This document shows positions 11,801-23,049 of a stretch of DNA of 64,000 bases, piece after piece. The stretch spans positions 17,918,001 to 17,982,000 of the forward strand of contig OZ316894.1 in the NCBI GenBank assembly GCA_973895155.1, in the 5' to 3' direction. Position numbers and translations under genes: made by a program. The notes beneath the pieces are model-generated. The model was given only the letters and a program-made list of their open reading frames with translations, searched no databases and had not been told where the DNA came from. The stretch's first letter is position 1. Every line of letters starts with the position of its first letter. This DNA is from Marsupella aquatica. Taxonomy: Eukaryota; Marchantiophyta.

Positions 11801-14800
11801 ATATCCACACTTCCGTGAAGGTGGTCTACCTATTTTCAGATAACATTATACACAATTTAGCAGTGTTTCATCAAGCATTAGGACTCAACATAAACATAAA
11901 CATCGATAGAATAAGGACTACTGTCCACATGTTGATAATGTGAATAAAAATACCTAGAATTTTCTTAACCAAAGATAAGCAGGTAAATTCTGAACTAATT
12001 AAAAGGTTTTCAACTCTGACCTTCTGTTTTTCGCAGCATCCCATGGTAGTACAGGTAATGAAAAACCACTCTTCCAATCCGTGGCCTGCTGTTCGTAAGA
12101 ACCAAAATGGCACAATCACAGTGAGATCCAAAACATTTCACCCAAGCATGGCCATTGTGATGCACCTCAGGGGCTTGGGAAGGGAGACAAGTACCAGATG
12201 ACCAACGAAGAGAAGCTACGAATCAAACCAAATTGCAAGCTTTCCAAACGAGCCTTTACCTCCATGCATGTGAGAGGGAGTGAGGCACAGCGGGCTTGGG
12301 AATTGTTCCATTGGTAGGTCTTCCCTTAGGTGAGGTCTGTCCAACTTCCGCTCCAAAAAGTAGGACTTGAAGTTGCACCTGCAGATACTTACCCGAACGT
12401 GAAACCCTTTTAAGTACAAACGAATAACTTAACGATTGTAGAAACTAGAGAAATCTCGAGTTACAATCCCCCTTGACGATCGATTATGCCGGTCGAAGTA
12501 GCTGAACACGCACTCCAATGAGACTCAATATGACTGGCCCCTGAACTCAAACGTAAACTTGTCGACAGAGTATAAGGACAGCAGAAAGCCAGAGCGACGA
12601 AGGTCGACGCAGCAACTAGCGATACATATATGAAGACCGAAACTTTTTCAATTAAGCTGCTTTATCATTCTCAACACATGCAAAACCCGGCTCTATAGAC
12701 ATCTAACTGCTTAACTGAAAGTTAAGCTCCCACCAGACTCCTCTCTGTGCTTGTTTTGGCCATTGTTGAGATCCTAATAGTCTTGCCCGCGATTGAATCT
12801 TCATGCTGAAGTCACAAAATACGAAGTCTGACATGTGAGTGCACGTCCCAAGCAAAAATTAGGAGACCCGCACAGCAAACGCACCACCAAAATCAGAGCG
12901 GGAGAAGATGGAAACCATATGAGGTTAACTTATAACAGAGTCATGGGGACTGTCATTTACATGCGGGCATGAGCAACAAAGTACAAAACGCCATAACGTT
13001 ACATACTAAGACATCTCTTACCAGGTAAGATACACTACAACATTTCTTTTGTTCTTCACAAGCTACCCTCAGAATCCCAAAATCAAGTGATGAGACAATG
13101 ATCAAAGATGAGCAACCTGCAAATTTCCATGCCGTAGGTCGACATTTACAGTGCTCTCTACACCATTCCCATCAAGTGTATTTTGTTGGGCATTGTCCTT
13201 GGTACTCCTCAGCCACTTCAGACATAGAGACGAAATTGCCAATTTTCCCCAGACAACAGGTCCAGTGGAATTGTCTGAAAGGAATTAAAAGTATGGGGTC
13301 AGGATACGGGAAATATACTCAATACAGAACTAAAATACCATTTTTTCCCGTGGCTAAGAAATGAGAGGATTGCAAGTCATCGTTCTTCATTTTCAATTCA
13401 CCAGTTCATCTTCGGGTGGGAAAAACACTAGAAAAAGGGGTTGGTTTCGCCGCCTTGGGAGTCAAACTCCAGAATCTGGTATTCAAGGATGAGGATATGG
13501 TTCAATCCTCGAAAGCCACAAATAATAGCAAACTTATTGAAAATAAATTCTCACCAACGGTTGCCGCTGGCGAGCCTCTCCCAACATCAGAGTCTGGAAG
13601 AGAAAGGAACCAAACTTGAGTCCATCGGCCTTTACGCTTAAGGTGCAAAGTTGTGATCAACCTAAATTGGTAAAATGATACCAAACTCCAAAGAAACCCT
13701 ACCCTATGTGATGAAGAAGGAATGATAACCATACATGTTGAGCAGGTTTCTTACCACCAATAACAAAGAGGACAACGTCGTCATTATTTGCATCCTGCAC
13801 CAACTTTCTGAGCTCTCGAAGGATAAATGAGACTCCACCTGATGACGAGTGGTGACTTCCTCCAAAATTCAAAGTCTGCGTTGGTCGTAGTTGGTACACA
13901 ACTTGGTCCTATACACCCCTATCCATCAGTCTGTGCTTCAATCTATACGGAATTTTTTTAACTTCTCTATACAAAGTCTTAGTCGTTGTAATGAAAAATA
14001 ATATATTTCGGACGAGAAAGCACTCAATGGTGGACAATAAAGTTCACCTCTGAGGGAAACCCTGAAGGCACTGGTCGCGTCACCATCATCAACACAGAAC
14101 GCATAAAAGTCCCATTGCTTGGCACTGCTTCCTTTCCCTTTGGTCTTCCCGTTGCATACCCACTGACTGAGATAGTCAATTTTATCCTGGCATCAATTAG
14201 AGCGCGGTAATGAAAAATTCGCTGAATTGTAGTGGGGTAGATTTCAAACTCCTCGTTCCTCTTAACTGTTAGGAAAACGGTTCATGAAAAAGGTAATTTT
14301 ATCAAAGCCACCAGGTATACAGCCAAAGAAGTTTTGAAATCTATTGGAAGACAACCACAAACATCGGCTGTACTTCGCAAGTAGTTTCAAAAACTCCGCA
14401 CACATTTAGAAGATTTTAAGACAGCGCACCTGCGTCGCAAAGCTGCATTTATTTTGTAGCTCAGACATCGCTGGAGGAACAGAGGCTGCGATAAGAAAAA
14501 ACCAACTTTACTCAGGAGAACATGTGCAGATAAGAACGTACTATTCGGGATAAAAACATAACACCTACTGGAGACACCTTGCCACTAACGCACAGATCTA
14601 GGCATCAGGGCTATCCTTCAACAGCTAGAAATTGTTGTAAAAAGAATAACCATAGCTGGCGAATCATTCCATAGTAGAGACAAGTTTGGCACTTCATTTA
14701 TTAGAGATTAAGTAGTGGAATGGTGCTTCTACGAATTGTCAACCAGAGCTCTAGTTCAAGTAAAAAGGTTGACATCTCTTCAATTGCACTGTATGGTCCC

Positions 14801-15326
14801 GAGGAGATGAAGTTATAAGTTAAGAAACCTTTTGAAAAAAACTATATTGTGACTAGGATGAATATCGCCCCGAACGCATCTTTAGTCAGGATAGAGAAAT
14901 TCACTGTAACCATCTGGTGAGCAACAGGATAAAGCTCTCAATCAAAAGGCATCGAAAGTAGTTATAGTGGGATCAGCCACCGATTCCAATTGCCACCAGA
15001 AGAAATAAATTCCGAAAGCAGAATATGGGTCTGTGGGACACATAGGGGCTGCGAGAATGTGTTCAGTGTATTTACTCGGTGGGGAAGAGACCTACTTGTT
15101 GCTTAGACCGCTCTTGGATGATATTGTACAGCTCTACTGGTTTGCAGTATAATGAGAGACTTTCTTCTGCCTGTTTCTCGTCCAGCGAGCTGATCCAGTG
15201 AGTGCCCTTAGTTCCATTGGGTAAGTCCTTGGGAACCCCATTTCTGTAAGAATTAATCTTCTCCATTTGGTCCACATTTTTTACGCAAGTAGCACGGGGT
15301 TGGTATCCCCGAGGTCCACCATTCAT
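8886..15326 (-). CDS. EMF2: EMF2/VRN2/SUZ12-type VEFS-box Polycomb protein
   Basis: Core subunit of Polycomb repressive complex 2, which supports H3K27 methylation in the nucleus. Exons that join in frame: 15326-15096, 14485-14430, 14186-14048, 13875-13755, 13593-13555, 13274-13117, 12805-12734, 12378-12260, 12085-12021, 11683-11631, 11395-11342, 11192-11133, 10807-10749, 10664-10104, 9989-9941, 9758-9675, 9511-9432, 9308-9219, 9018-8886. The sum is 2,223 nt (740 residues plus stop). The EMF2 N-terminal signature AEESLSLYCKPVELYNII lies near residue 55. A C2H2 finger has CPFC at 340-343 and H356/H361. The VEFS box (about 612-725) includes DRDSEDEVD, RRMLDDFVDVTPEEK, HLWNSFVRR and MLFLVKLWNHH. 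The ATG at 15326 has an in-frame TGA just upstream, and an acceptor at 15340 implies a 5'-UTR intron. The large exon 10664-10104 is the poorly conserved linker. Exons were chosen by homology and phase, not transcripts. Confidence 0.93.
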
Positions 15327-16300
15327 CCGTTCCAATCACCTGCAAAACAAATGCAGATGCACTGACAATTTAGGGCAGTGCCAGATTCTTAGAGTGAAAG
15401 ATGTACATCACCAGGAACGTCCATGAGGTGCGAGCTGCCTTGACGGAGGCTGTACTTAATTTCAACACACTGAGGATCTGCCGAAAGCCCCTTCGAAGCT
15501 GAGAACGTAGCTGGCGTTTTGTGACTCAGGTTGAAAAGTCGGGAACCTAAACCCTGACCGAGAGGTTTGAGCGGCAGTGAACTCAAGTAGTGAGTGCAGG
15601 TGGCCAGCAGAATAGAATCAAAGATAATAAATTTGCTTTCTGTCAATTAAGCAACGACGAGACTAGCTGAAAATACACCGAAGGACCTCACGGCTTGTAG
15701 GAAGAACGTTAAATTTCGAATCTCCCAATGTTCGCCAGGAATAACAAAGCTGAAGAGCGCCGTCACAATCTTAATCGAACGCCTAAATTTGCCCCAACAC
15801 ACAAACTTCGGCCTGGTCTCAATGAAGTAAAACAATCCCAAGCAAAAACAAAGGAAGCGCTACTTCGGCACTCTTTACATTCCGGGAATGGGAATGCAGG
15901 TGCGCTCGAAAAATAGACAGCCTGATCCAAACGGAGAAAACATTGACGCAGACCAGACATTCTACCTCCTCCGCCACAAAACATTCTACGAGTACAGTGT
16001 AAGCATTGTTGCAGACAAGTCGGGCCCAACTCCTCGACCTAAACTTCACGAAACGGAAGAATTGTTCGAAGAAAAGTCAATAGCAACTCACTTGTTAAAC
16101 ATGCGACCGGGGCAGTTCAGATGGACTCTGCTGCTGCCGTTTTTTCGTACTGAGGGCTCCTTCCCTCGATCGGGGACGCACTATCCAAGCATTCCCCAAA
16201 ACCAACTTCCTACCAGCACCACCACGCACGTGCGCTCGCCAATCCCGTGCTGCTGCGCGCTGAAGGCCACCAATTGGACTCAAGGAAAAAGAACTGCTGT
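15327..16300 (-). other. 5' UTR and leader region of the VEFS-box gene
   Basis: A TTTTGCAG splice acceptor at about 15340 lies 13 bases before the start codon, so the transcript must begin in an upstream non-coding exon. I could not fix the donor or transcription start. Short overlapping frames on both strands here show no family resemblance. Confidence 0.4.
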
Positions 16301-17308
16301 ATTCCGATAACGATCGTCAGCGAGAAGTCATTCTCTCCTCCCCCGACATTCTTTACAACCTTCGGGTTCTCATCTTCTTACAGCATTACTCCTCGAGCAC
16401 GCCAAGCCATGCCAAGCCACGCCACGCTACGAAACGCAACGGGCATTGACGACGGCAGAGGCCTCAACTCGACTCAACTCAACACAAACTCTCAACTCTC
16501 AACTCACCGAACATCAATCTTTAGCGCGCCCTTCCACCTCTTTCAAACCCAAAAAAAACCTCGAGCTGCACATGACGCACACCTACAGTAGTAGTAGTAG
16601 TAGTACACGCACCTACTTCAACCGCTCGCTGCCTCGCTCGCTTCCCTTCCCTTCCCTTCCCACTACTGCGAACCGCCAAACCTGGCGACAGATGAGAGAG
16701 CGCACATTAGGTGCAGAAGTTAGTGCAGAAAGAACGATTAGCTTTGGGCTTCGTCTGCCACGGACATGCTCGATTCCGCGGTTCCGCCCCCCTCCCCTCA
16801 CGGGCGACCACGACAGATCACTGACTGCTGTAATGTGGCAGCCAGCAAGCAACAACTGAGACTCGTCCGTAACAATAAATTAGTAATTGTTTATGCTTCT
16901 GGACTACGACTTTGGCCCATTTATAGTGACACTGTACTTTTCCCAGACTTTACTCTCGTCGCTTCCACTCTCTCGATCTTCTCGTGACGACCGACCTATC
17001 GTTAGCCCAATGCCCCAATCGTGTAGTGTATTATTTTTCTCCCTTTTTTAAGACCTCGTTAGAAGTTTGATCGGGTCACTAGCATATCATATCTTAATCG
17101 TAGTGCCCTGGTGATTTTTCTCTTTCTATCTCAGGGCAATTCTCGGAGCATATTGCCCATGGTAATTTTTCCCCTTTGCAGGGCATTCTCAGAGCACAAC
17201 GCCCTTGTCATATAGCAGTGTCATACCATGGGTATTTGGGAAAGTAAGGATTTGTCAATATGGATCATTTCTTTAGTAAGATTCTACTCTACTTTTACTA
17301 AAGTTAGA
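16301..17308. other. Putative promoter region of the VEFS-box gene
   Basis: GC-richer and simple-sequence-rich stretch with CAACTC runs at 16465-16505, an AGT trinucleotide run and CCTTCCCTTCC runs. No coding exon is supported. A divergent plus-strand transcript cannot be excluded. Confidence 0.3.
16587..16605. repeat. (AGT)n microsatellite
   Basis: About six uninterrupted AGT units. Confidence 0.9.
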
Positions 17309-17311
17309 AAA

Positions 17312-18150
17312 AATTAGTTCAAGGACCCCTTGGTTATGTATGTTTGACATTATTTGGAACCATCATGAAGAGTTGCCTATTGGAATAGGTCTCAAATGGA
17401 GATGAGTGGACAAAAAGAGAAGATTATTTGTGTTAATAGTCCATGCAAAATGTTCTTTAAGCACTATTGTATGTGGGCATGCAGTCTATGTGATATTCCA
17501 TAGAGTCCATGCAAATTATTAAAGTAGCTGAAACGTTTCTTATGCTCCCTTGGTATTGTTGTGTCCATAGTACCAGAAAGGTTTCTTATTGTCCCTTATA
17601 TATTCCCTTGTCTGTAGTAGCCAAAGGGTTTCTCAGTGTTCCTTGGTATCCCTTTGTCCTTAGTAGCCAAAATGTTTCTTATGTTCTTTGGTATTCCTTT
17701 GTCCATAGTAGCCAAAGGGTTTCTCACCGTTCTTTGGTATTCTTTTGTCCATAATAGGCAAAGCATTTCTTATGTTGCCTTGCCTTGGCAAATATTACAG
17801 TAGGTGAAGAGTTTCTTTCTATCCATAGTTGTTAAAAAAATTGTCAATTAAATAGAATTTAGATCGACAATTTACTGGAAAAACTGATTCATCAAACGTG
17901 GCTCATCCAACAATTATTTTCTTTCAACCCTCTCTTTATTTATTTGAAGTGTTACTTTTCTCTTTTCTATTGTTTTTATAGTTACGGGGTCTAACCATTT
18001 TTCTTTGTCTGGCTTGCCTCAAATAAAAATAGTCATGTTTGGTTCTTCTTGCATAATTAACTATTCTTGTTTGTGACCAATAGTGCTGATGTGATTGCAC
18101 TTGCTTTCAGTGCTTTTGGAAAGAATTCCCATGGAGGTACCCAAATAAAT
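17312..18150 (-). mobile_element. GGACCCC-end family element, inverted copy
   Basis: This starts AATTAGTTCAAGGACCCCTT, the reverse complement of the right end of the copy at 5561-6020, and the match continues into TTGGTTATGTA. The interior (17500-17780) has the repeated AGTAGCCAAAGGGTTTCT motif, the reverse complement of the 5561-6020 interior. The far end near 18110-18150 resembles the other terminus. It lies in opposite orientation on the far side of the VEFS-box gene. Confidence 0.5.
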
Positions 18151-18156
18151 TTCTCA

Positions 18157-18240
18157 AATCTTTACGGACCCCCATGGAAGTTCCTTCCAAAATTTCTAGC
18201 ATCACGTTGAGCCACATCGTCAGTTTCACTCACAACCCAG
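18157..18240 (+). mobile_element. Single terminus of a further GGACCCC-family element
   Basis: CTTTACGGACCCCCATGGAA, GTTCCTTCCAAAATTTCTAG and CATCACG match the left end at 7069, in the same orientation. The partner end was not found. It abuts the inverted element at 18150 nearly head to head. Confidence 0.45.
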
Positions 18241-18309
18241 AACAATGATGTTTTCAAGAAGGAGCAAACACTTAGAAACTAAGGAATTCCTACTACGAAT
18301 TGAAAGGTC

Positions 18310-18790
18310 CTTGACAAAATCTATGAATGTTAGGTTCATTGGAAAGCTAAAGAAACTAAAAAATTCATCATCTCTTAGTATTTGACAACTCTTTCAATGT
18401 TACTTTCATTGGAAAGCTAGAGAAATTCAGAAACTAATGATCTCTCTTATACTTGAAGAATAATCCCAATGTCACACATTAGGAAGCTAGAGAAATTGAA
18501 AAACTCATGATTGATCTCTTTAGTACTTGACAAAATCTGACATGAAATTTGTCAAGTTGGACTCAATGCTAGAAAGCTAAAAGAATTCATGAACTAGTGA
18601 TCTTTATAATACTTGACAAAATTTCTTAATGTCACATTCATTGGAAAGGCAGATAAATTCAAAATCTCATTTGATAAAATTTTGCCAATATGAGGCTCAA
18701 TGGAAACCTAGAAAATTGGTAAACTCGTGATTTCCTTGGTACTTGACAAAATGTACCAATGTGATGCTCATTCCAAACCAACATAAATTC
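18310..18790. repeat. Diverged ~80-90-bp tandem repeat, about 6 units
   Basis: Units share TAGTACTTGACAAAAT, CAATGTCACATTCATTGGAA and AGCTAGAGAAATTCA. Copies differ by many substitutions. Non-coding. Confidence 0.7.
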
Positions 18791-19600
18791 AGAAAATTAT
18801 GATCTAGTTTCTCACTCAACTTCCAATAAACCTTTTGTGCTAAACACTTGAGAGACATTTTAGAAAATCATAACATTGAGAATGAATCTAACATTGACAG
18901 ATTTTTTGATGGTCAACAAGATCATGGACCCTCAACCCATTTGGTTCCTATAACTTTGAGAAATGGGTTGAGGGCCATTTGGACTCAAACTTCCAAGTTA
19001 ACTACAATAAAATATTGAGAGGAATAAAAAAGAATCTGGAAATGACATTCCCCTATTGGAATGTTTGGGTTGGATTCATAATTACACAATGATTTGGAGA
19101 CAGGTAGTAGATAATTCACGAGTGACTATATGGAGAGGATCTATGATGAAGTTGAGTTAGACAATTAACTTCAACTATCGTGAATGTACAAGGGATTCAA
19201 AATTAGGGAGAAGTAGGATGAGCCCTAATACCGAGAATGATGCAAATTCTTTCTCTTCCAAGTTGCTCAATGATTCTATATACATGTTTTGTTCACATGA
19301 TCGTAGGTGGTCACGTACATAAGACTCATGCAACAAGGCATATGACCCCGCACATAACTTTGATACAATAAACCTATCCGTAAACTGGTCTAACCCTGGA
19401 CCAGTCGTGCGCGATGAGCAAAAATTGGTGCACGGAATCCAAAATTAAGCATCAACAGTTTCCCGCAATCCAATGCCGCACGAAACTTTTTTTCGGACCA
19501 AATTTACTCAAAAAAACTTTCGCAAAAGTTAACCTTAGTTTGTTGACTCCGGTTAGAGTATGAGTTTAGGGCATCGTTCAGTTGTTCCCCTCTTCTCCTC
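18791..19600. other. Intergenic sequence, no gene recognised
   Basis: No exon or RNA gene is supported. Confidence 0.4.
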
Positions 19601-19603
19601 CCG

Positions 19604-19692
19604 GGCCCCGCACTGGCTTTCTTTGGGATCAGGAGCTGATGAGCGACCGGGCCCCGCACTGGCTTTCTTTGAGAGCTGATGAGCGACGGGAA
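19604..19692. repeat. Two tandem copies of a ~45-bp GC-rich unit
   Basis: CGGGCCCCGCACTGGCTTTC followed by TTTG and GAGCTGATGAGCGAC occurs twice in a row with a small indel. Confidence 0.8.
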
Positions 19693-20284
19693 GAAAAGCG
19701 AGCGCGAGAGCAAGATTGAAGCTATGGATCCAAGCACAGGTAGAATATCCTCAATCTGGTTCAGGTGCATGGCTAGATGATTGAATTGTTTTCCTTCAAT
19801 TTGGCTACCATTGGTGCATTTTTTGCGCTTTTTGGCTGTCTGTGGAAAGGTTCACTTTGAGTATCCGTTGTCCAGTTTGAGTATCATGGGATTGCAATTG
19901 GTAGACACAGGAGGTCTTTCTCTTTCTTGGTGCACAAAGTAGGACCTATCATGAATCACTTGTCTAGCTAGCGGAGTGTGTCTGTCTCGGTGTCCGTGAT
20001 CAAATTAAAAAACTCTTGCTGGATGGAGCCGTCTCGAAATGGATTTTTTTGGAAAACTGAAAAACTAATCATTAATCTAGAAAACTCTCTCGTCGTAGCT
20101 TGACTGAATGACAAAAGATAAGCAGAATCTTTGGGCCCTACTCTGGCTACTCTGAAGCACTCACTTCACTTTAGTGGTTAGCTCAAGAATCTTGGGGCTG
20201 GATCAAAATTTACCAATTGCTTGCTTTGTGCAAATCAGGATGAATCAATTTTGATGTACGTCTGCAGTCAGGTTCCTCTTGATC

Positions 20285-20390
20285 TCAATTCCTATTGCGC
20301 TTCCATCACACTGCCATTAAGCTTCTATTCGAATTAGCATTTCCTATTGCACTTCCATCACACTACCAAGCTTCTATTCGAATTAGCACT
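20285..20390. repeat. Direct duplication of a ~50-bp unit
   Basis: TTCCTATTGCGCTTCCATCA and AAGCTTCTATTCGAATTAGC occur twice in tandem, the second copy with small changes. Confidence 0.8.
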
Positions 20391-20859
20391 TACTAAAGTC
20401 CCGTTGCTGAATCATTCCCTGCTCCCGCAAGCGCGGGGAATTAAGCGATGCGGAAGGCAAGCGCAGGGCAATTCTCATTCATTCTTAATTAAGAGTCAAA
20501 GATTGTCCAAAGTCTTTGGAATCATCAACGCCATTCCAAGAAATCCCATCCACTTAGAGACTTACATGTGTCGCACTCTGGACTTGCCCATGGTTACATT
20601 GAGTCAAAGTTAATTAACCTGGGTCAAATTTAACTACTAGTTTGAACTCTTTTCAAAGATGTATGAAACGTGCTGGCAGTTTACGTATAGTAAGGGGCTG
20701 ACAAAGTTTAGGAGAAAAAAAGCAAAAATGTGCACTGAACAATGGATTAAGTTTACGGATAGGTTTAATACTTAAATTGTTTTCCATGGACTAAGTCTCT
20801 CATTGAAATTAAGAATATTTATAGGGAGATGGGGTGTACAAACTCATTAAATGTAGTAT

Positions 20860-21001
20860 GATCCTGTTTTCAAAGCCTCACAAAACACAAACTAGCCTCA
20901 CAAACTAGCCAAACAAAATGTTTTGAAAACAAAACACAAACTAGCCTCACAAACTCATTTGTATACATTTGTATACTAGTTTGTGTTTTGAAAACAGGAT
21001 C
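20860..21001. repeat. Short hairpin with repeated CACAAACTAGCC words
   Basis: GATCCTGTTTTCAAA (20860-20874) is matched by its reverse complement at 20987-21001. Between them ACAAACTAGCCTCACAAACT is repeated and partly inverted. Confidence 0.7.
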
Positions 21002-21009
21002 ATTTTTCA

Positions 21010-22175
21010 GAGTATTATATCCCATGATGCCCTGTGAACAGGATGTTTATATATATAATAGAATATATATAATGCTTTAATGTAATACATGACAAATGAA
21101 ATGCCAATGAGTGTGTCATAATTAAGCTCATACGTCTCGTGCAAAATTACGTGAAGGCATTTCTGGTTCCACACAAAACCCCCAATGTTTTATTGTGAGT
21201 ACGTAGTTTGATCATTTTATTTTCCAAGCTGTTGTTGGATAGGTCCCAAGCAGTCACTTGAAGAAGGGTCATATAATTTCCTAAAATTCTTTTCAATTAA
21301 ATTCCATTCTGGAAATTTTGAGGTGGTCGCTTTTGCCCACCAGACCACCTACGCCACATAGATCAGTGAATAGGGCATGCCCATAAAGGCCCTGATAAGA
21401 GGACCCTCTCTCTCAGAAATTCTACCCCCCTCGAGAAATGAGGTTTCTGTCAGCTCCTTCTGGTAGTCCTGTTTTGACATGTGCTTGACCTGACAGGAGA
21501 GGCGGCTCTGCTAATCCGTTTGTTTTGCAGGCGAATAATACTTGATGAAAAGAAGTTGAAGATAGACTTATGGTTTGGCGAGGGTGCTACAGTAGCGAGG
21601 GAGAGGGAAGAGTGAGGTCAATAAATGTATCTAAAGGATTCGTGAAACTTTTTTCTTTCTTTCATTTTTGATTACTTGAATCCTTCCAATATGCTTCCCT
21701 TAAATTTTGTTATGGCCAGGCTCCTTGCCCCTTTTTCTTGGGGTTGGGGTGTGGTGGAGAAGCTGACCACTATTCCAATGAGCATTTGGTCATTTAGGCT
21801 GGGCGAGAAATTAAAAATTTGACAGCAAAAGGTTTGCAGTTTCCCATTTGACTGAATTTATTTATGTTGGGTTGGAAAAGGAAGGATACCCACTCTCGGA
21901 ATCTTATCCCTTGCAACTGGAAAAACCAATTTTAGGCCTAGAAGAATTCCTAGTCAATGCTAGATAGGGCCTGAAGGGAAACTTTAATTCACCTGATGGC
22001 CCAAAAGTTAAAGCTGTCTTGATGGGCAATGGTCCTATCTCCAAAATAGCACGAGACAGTTTTTTTTCTAATCCGCAAAATCATTATTTTCAAAAGACTT
22101 TTTTGTGAACCTAAAATTGAAAACATATATCATGGATATTGGCTAAATGTTTTGCCTTGGAAAAAACAATTCAAT
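21010..22175. other. Intergenic sequence, no gene recognised
   Basis: AT-rich. No supportable exon. Confidence 0.4.
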
Positions 22176-22183
22176 TTCATTCA

Positions 22184-22589
22184 AACAGCTTTTTAATAAC
22201 CTGCTCCCCAAACTACCTAATATTATTAACATACCCCCCCAAACAAAATTATTTATCAGCCTGACCCCATTTTGTATACTGGTTAGTATGAACTTGAGAC
22301 CGGGTTCCCATTGCCATGTGGCCAAGCATCATTGGCTAGCCTTAACCCAGCCGCGACCCCCCTTGGTCCCCCTTCCGCACTGCAGGGCCTACGACTGTGC
22401 CCTGCAATGGGGAAGGGGAAATGGAGGGGGTCACGGTGGGTTAAGGGTTGCCAATGCCAACAAGAACCCAGTCATGTGTCAATAATAAGGTTCAAGTATA
22501 CTATATGGGGGGCAGGTTGATAATTAATTTATTTTGGGGGCACATTAGTAATTGGGATAGTTTGGGGGAGAGGTTACTAAAAGCCTGTT
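22184..22589. mobile_element. 406-bp snap-back (foldback) element
   Basis: The left arm starts AACAGCTTTTTAATAACC. The right arm, reverse-complemented, starts AACAGGCTTTTAGTAACC. Similarity continues through a CCCCAAACTA block, an ATTATTTATCAGCCTG block, CCTTAACCCA, a GACCCCC tract and CACTGCAGGGC, to a loop of about 10 bases near 22388. The whole element is therefore one imperfect inverted repeat with ~200-bp arms. Similar hexamers CATTCA and CATCCA flank it, a possible imperfect target duplication. Transcribed, it would fold into a long hairpin. No coding capacity is evident. Confidence 0.75.
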
Positions 22590-22599
22590 CATCCAAAAG

Positions 22600-22963
22600 A
22601 CCACCAGACAACGTTAGTGGCACACAAAGAAGGTCGGCACCAGTGCCCAAAGGACCAGTGAGACCTGACCAGTACCAGGAGAGAAACAAGACCAAAAATG
22701 AGAAACTAAACCATAAATTTAACTTCTGCAGGAGGAGGAGGAGCGGCAACATTTCATATTGGCTAATTCTAATTGAAAAACTGATTGAGAAGGCAAATTT
22801 ATTATATTGTGCACGGATTCTTTTTCGTTTTGCTGGGCTGAGGTTTAGTGTACACTATAGTAATAGTATCAATAGAATCAGCCGAGCTTGAGTTGGGTCA
22901 AGCAGAAGGAGAGCAGGGGTTTCGACTTCGTTGTCATTTTGTTGGAGCTGTTTCTGGTTGGAG
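22600..22963. other. Intergenic or upstream sequence
   Basis: No feature recognised apart from a short GAGGAGGAGG run near 22730. Confidence 0.35.
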
Positions 22964-23039
22964 ATGGCCGCGGTTTCATCTCGGACCGTCCGTGCTGTCC
23001 TCGGATCCGTCTACCGTTTCCCCATTTTTCCCAATTCAG
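22964..23039 (+). CDS. Possible first coding exon of an unidentified gene
   Basis: An ATG opens a 25-codon stretch starting MAAVSSRTVRAVLGSVYRF and ending at CAATTCAG/GTGGGT, an acceptable donor. The Ala/Ser/Arg-rich start resembles an organelle-targeting leader and the local GC content is raised. I could not find the following exons, so the gene is unconfirmed and no function can be given. Confidence 0.22.
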
Positions 23040-23049
23040 GTGGGTTACG

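Noticed and set aside
12141-12213. Longer exon of EMF2 reading SLRWSSGTCLPSQAPEVHH
   Set aside because: The open frame is real, but its acceptor phase does not fit the preceding donor at 12260. The acceptor at 12086 restores phase and the family alignment.
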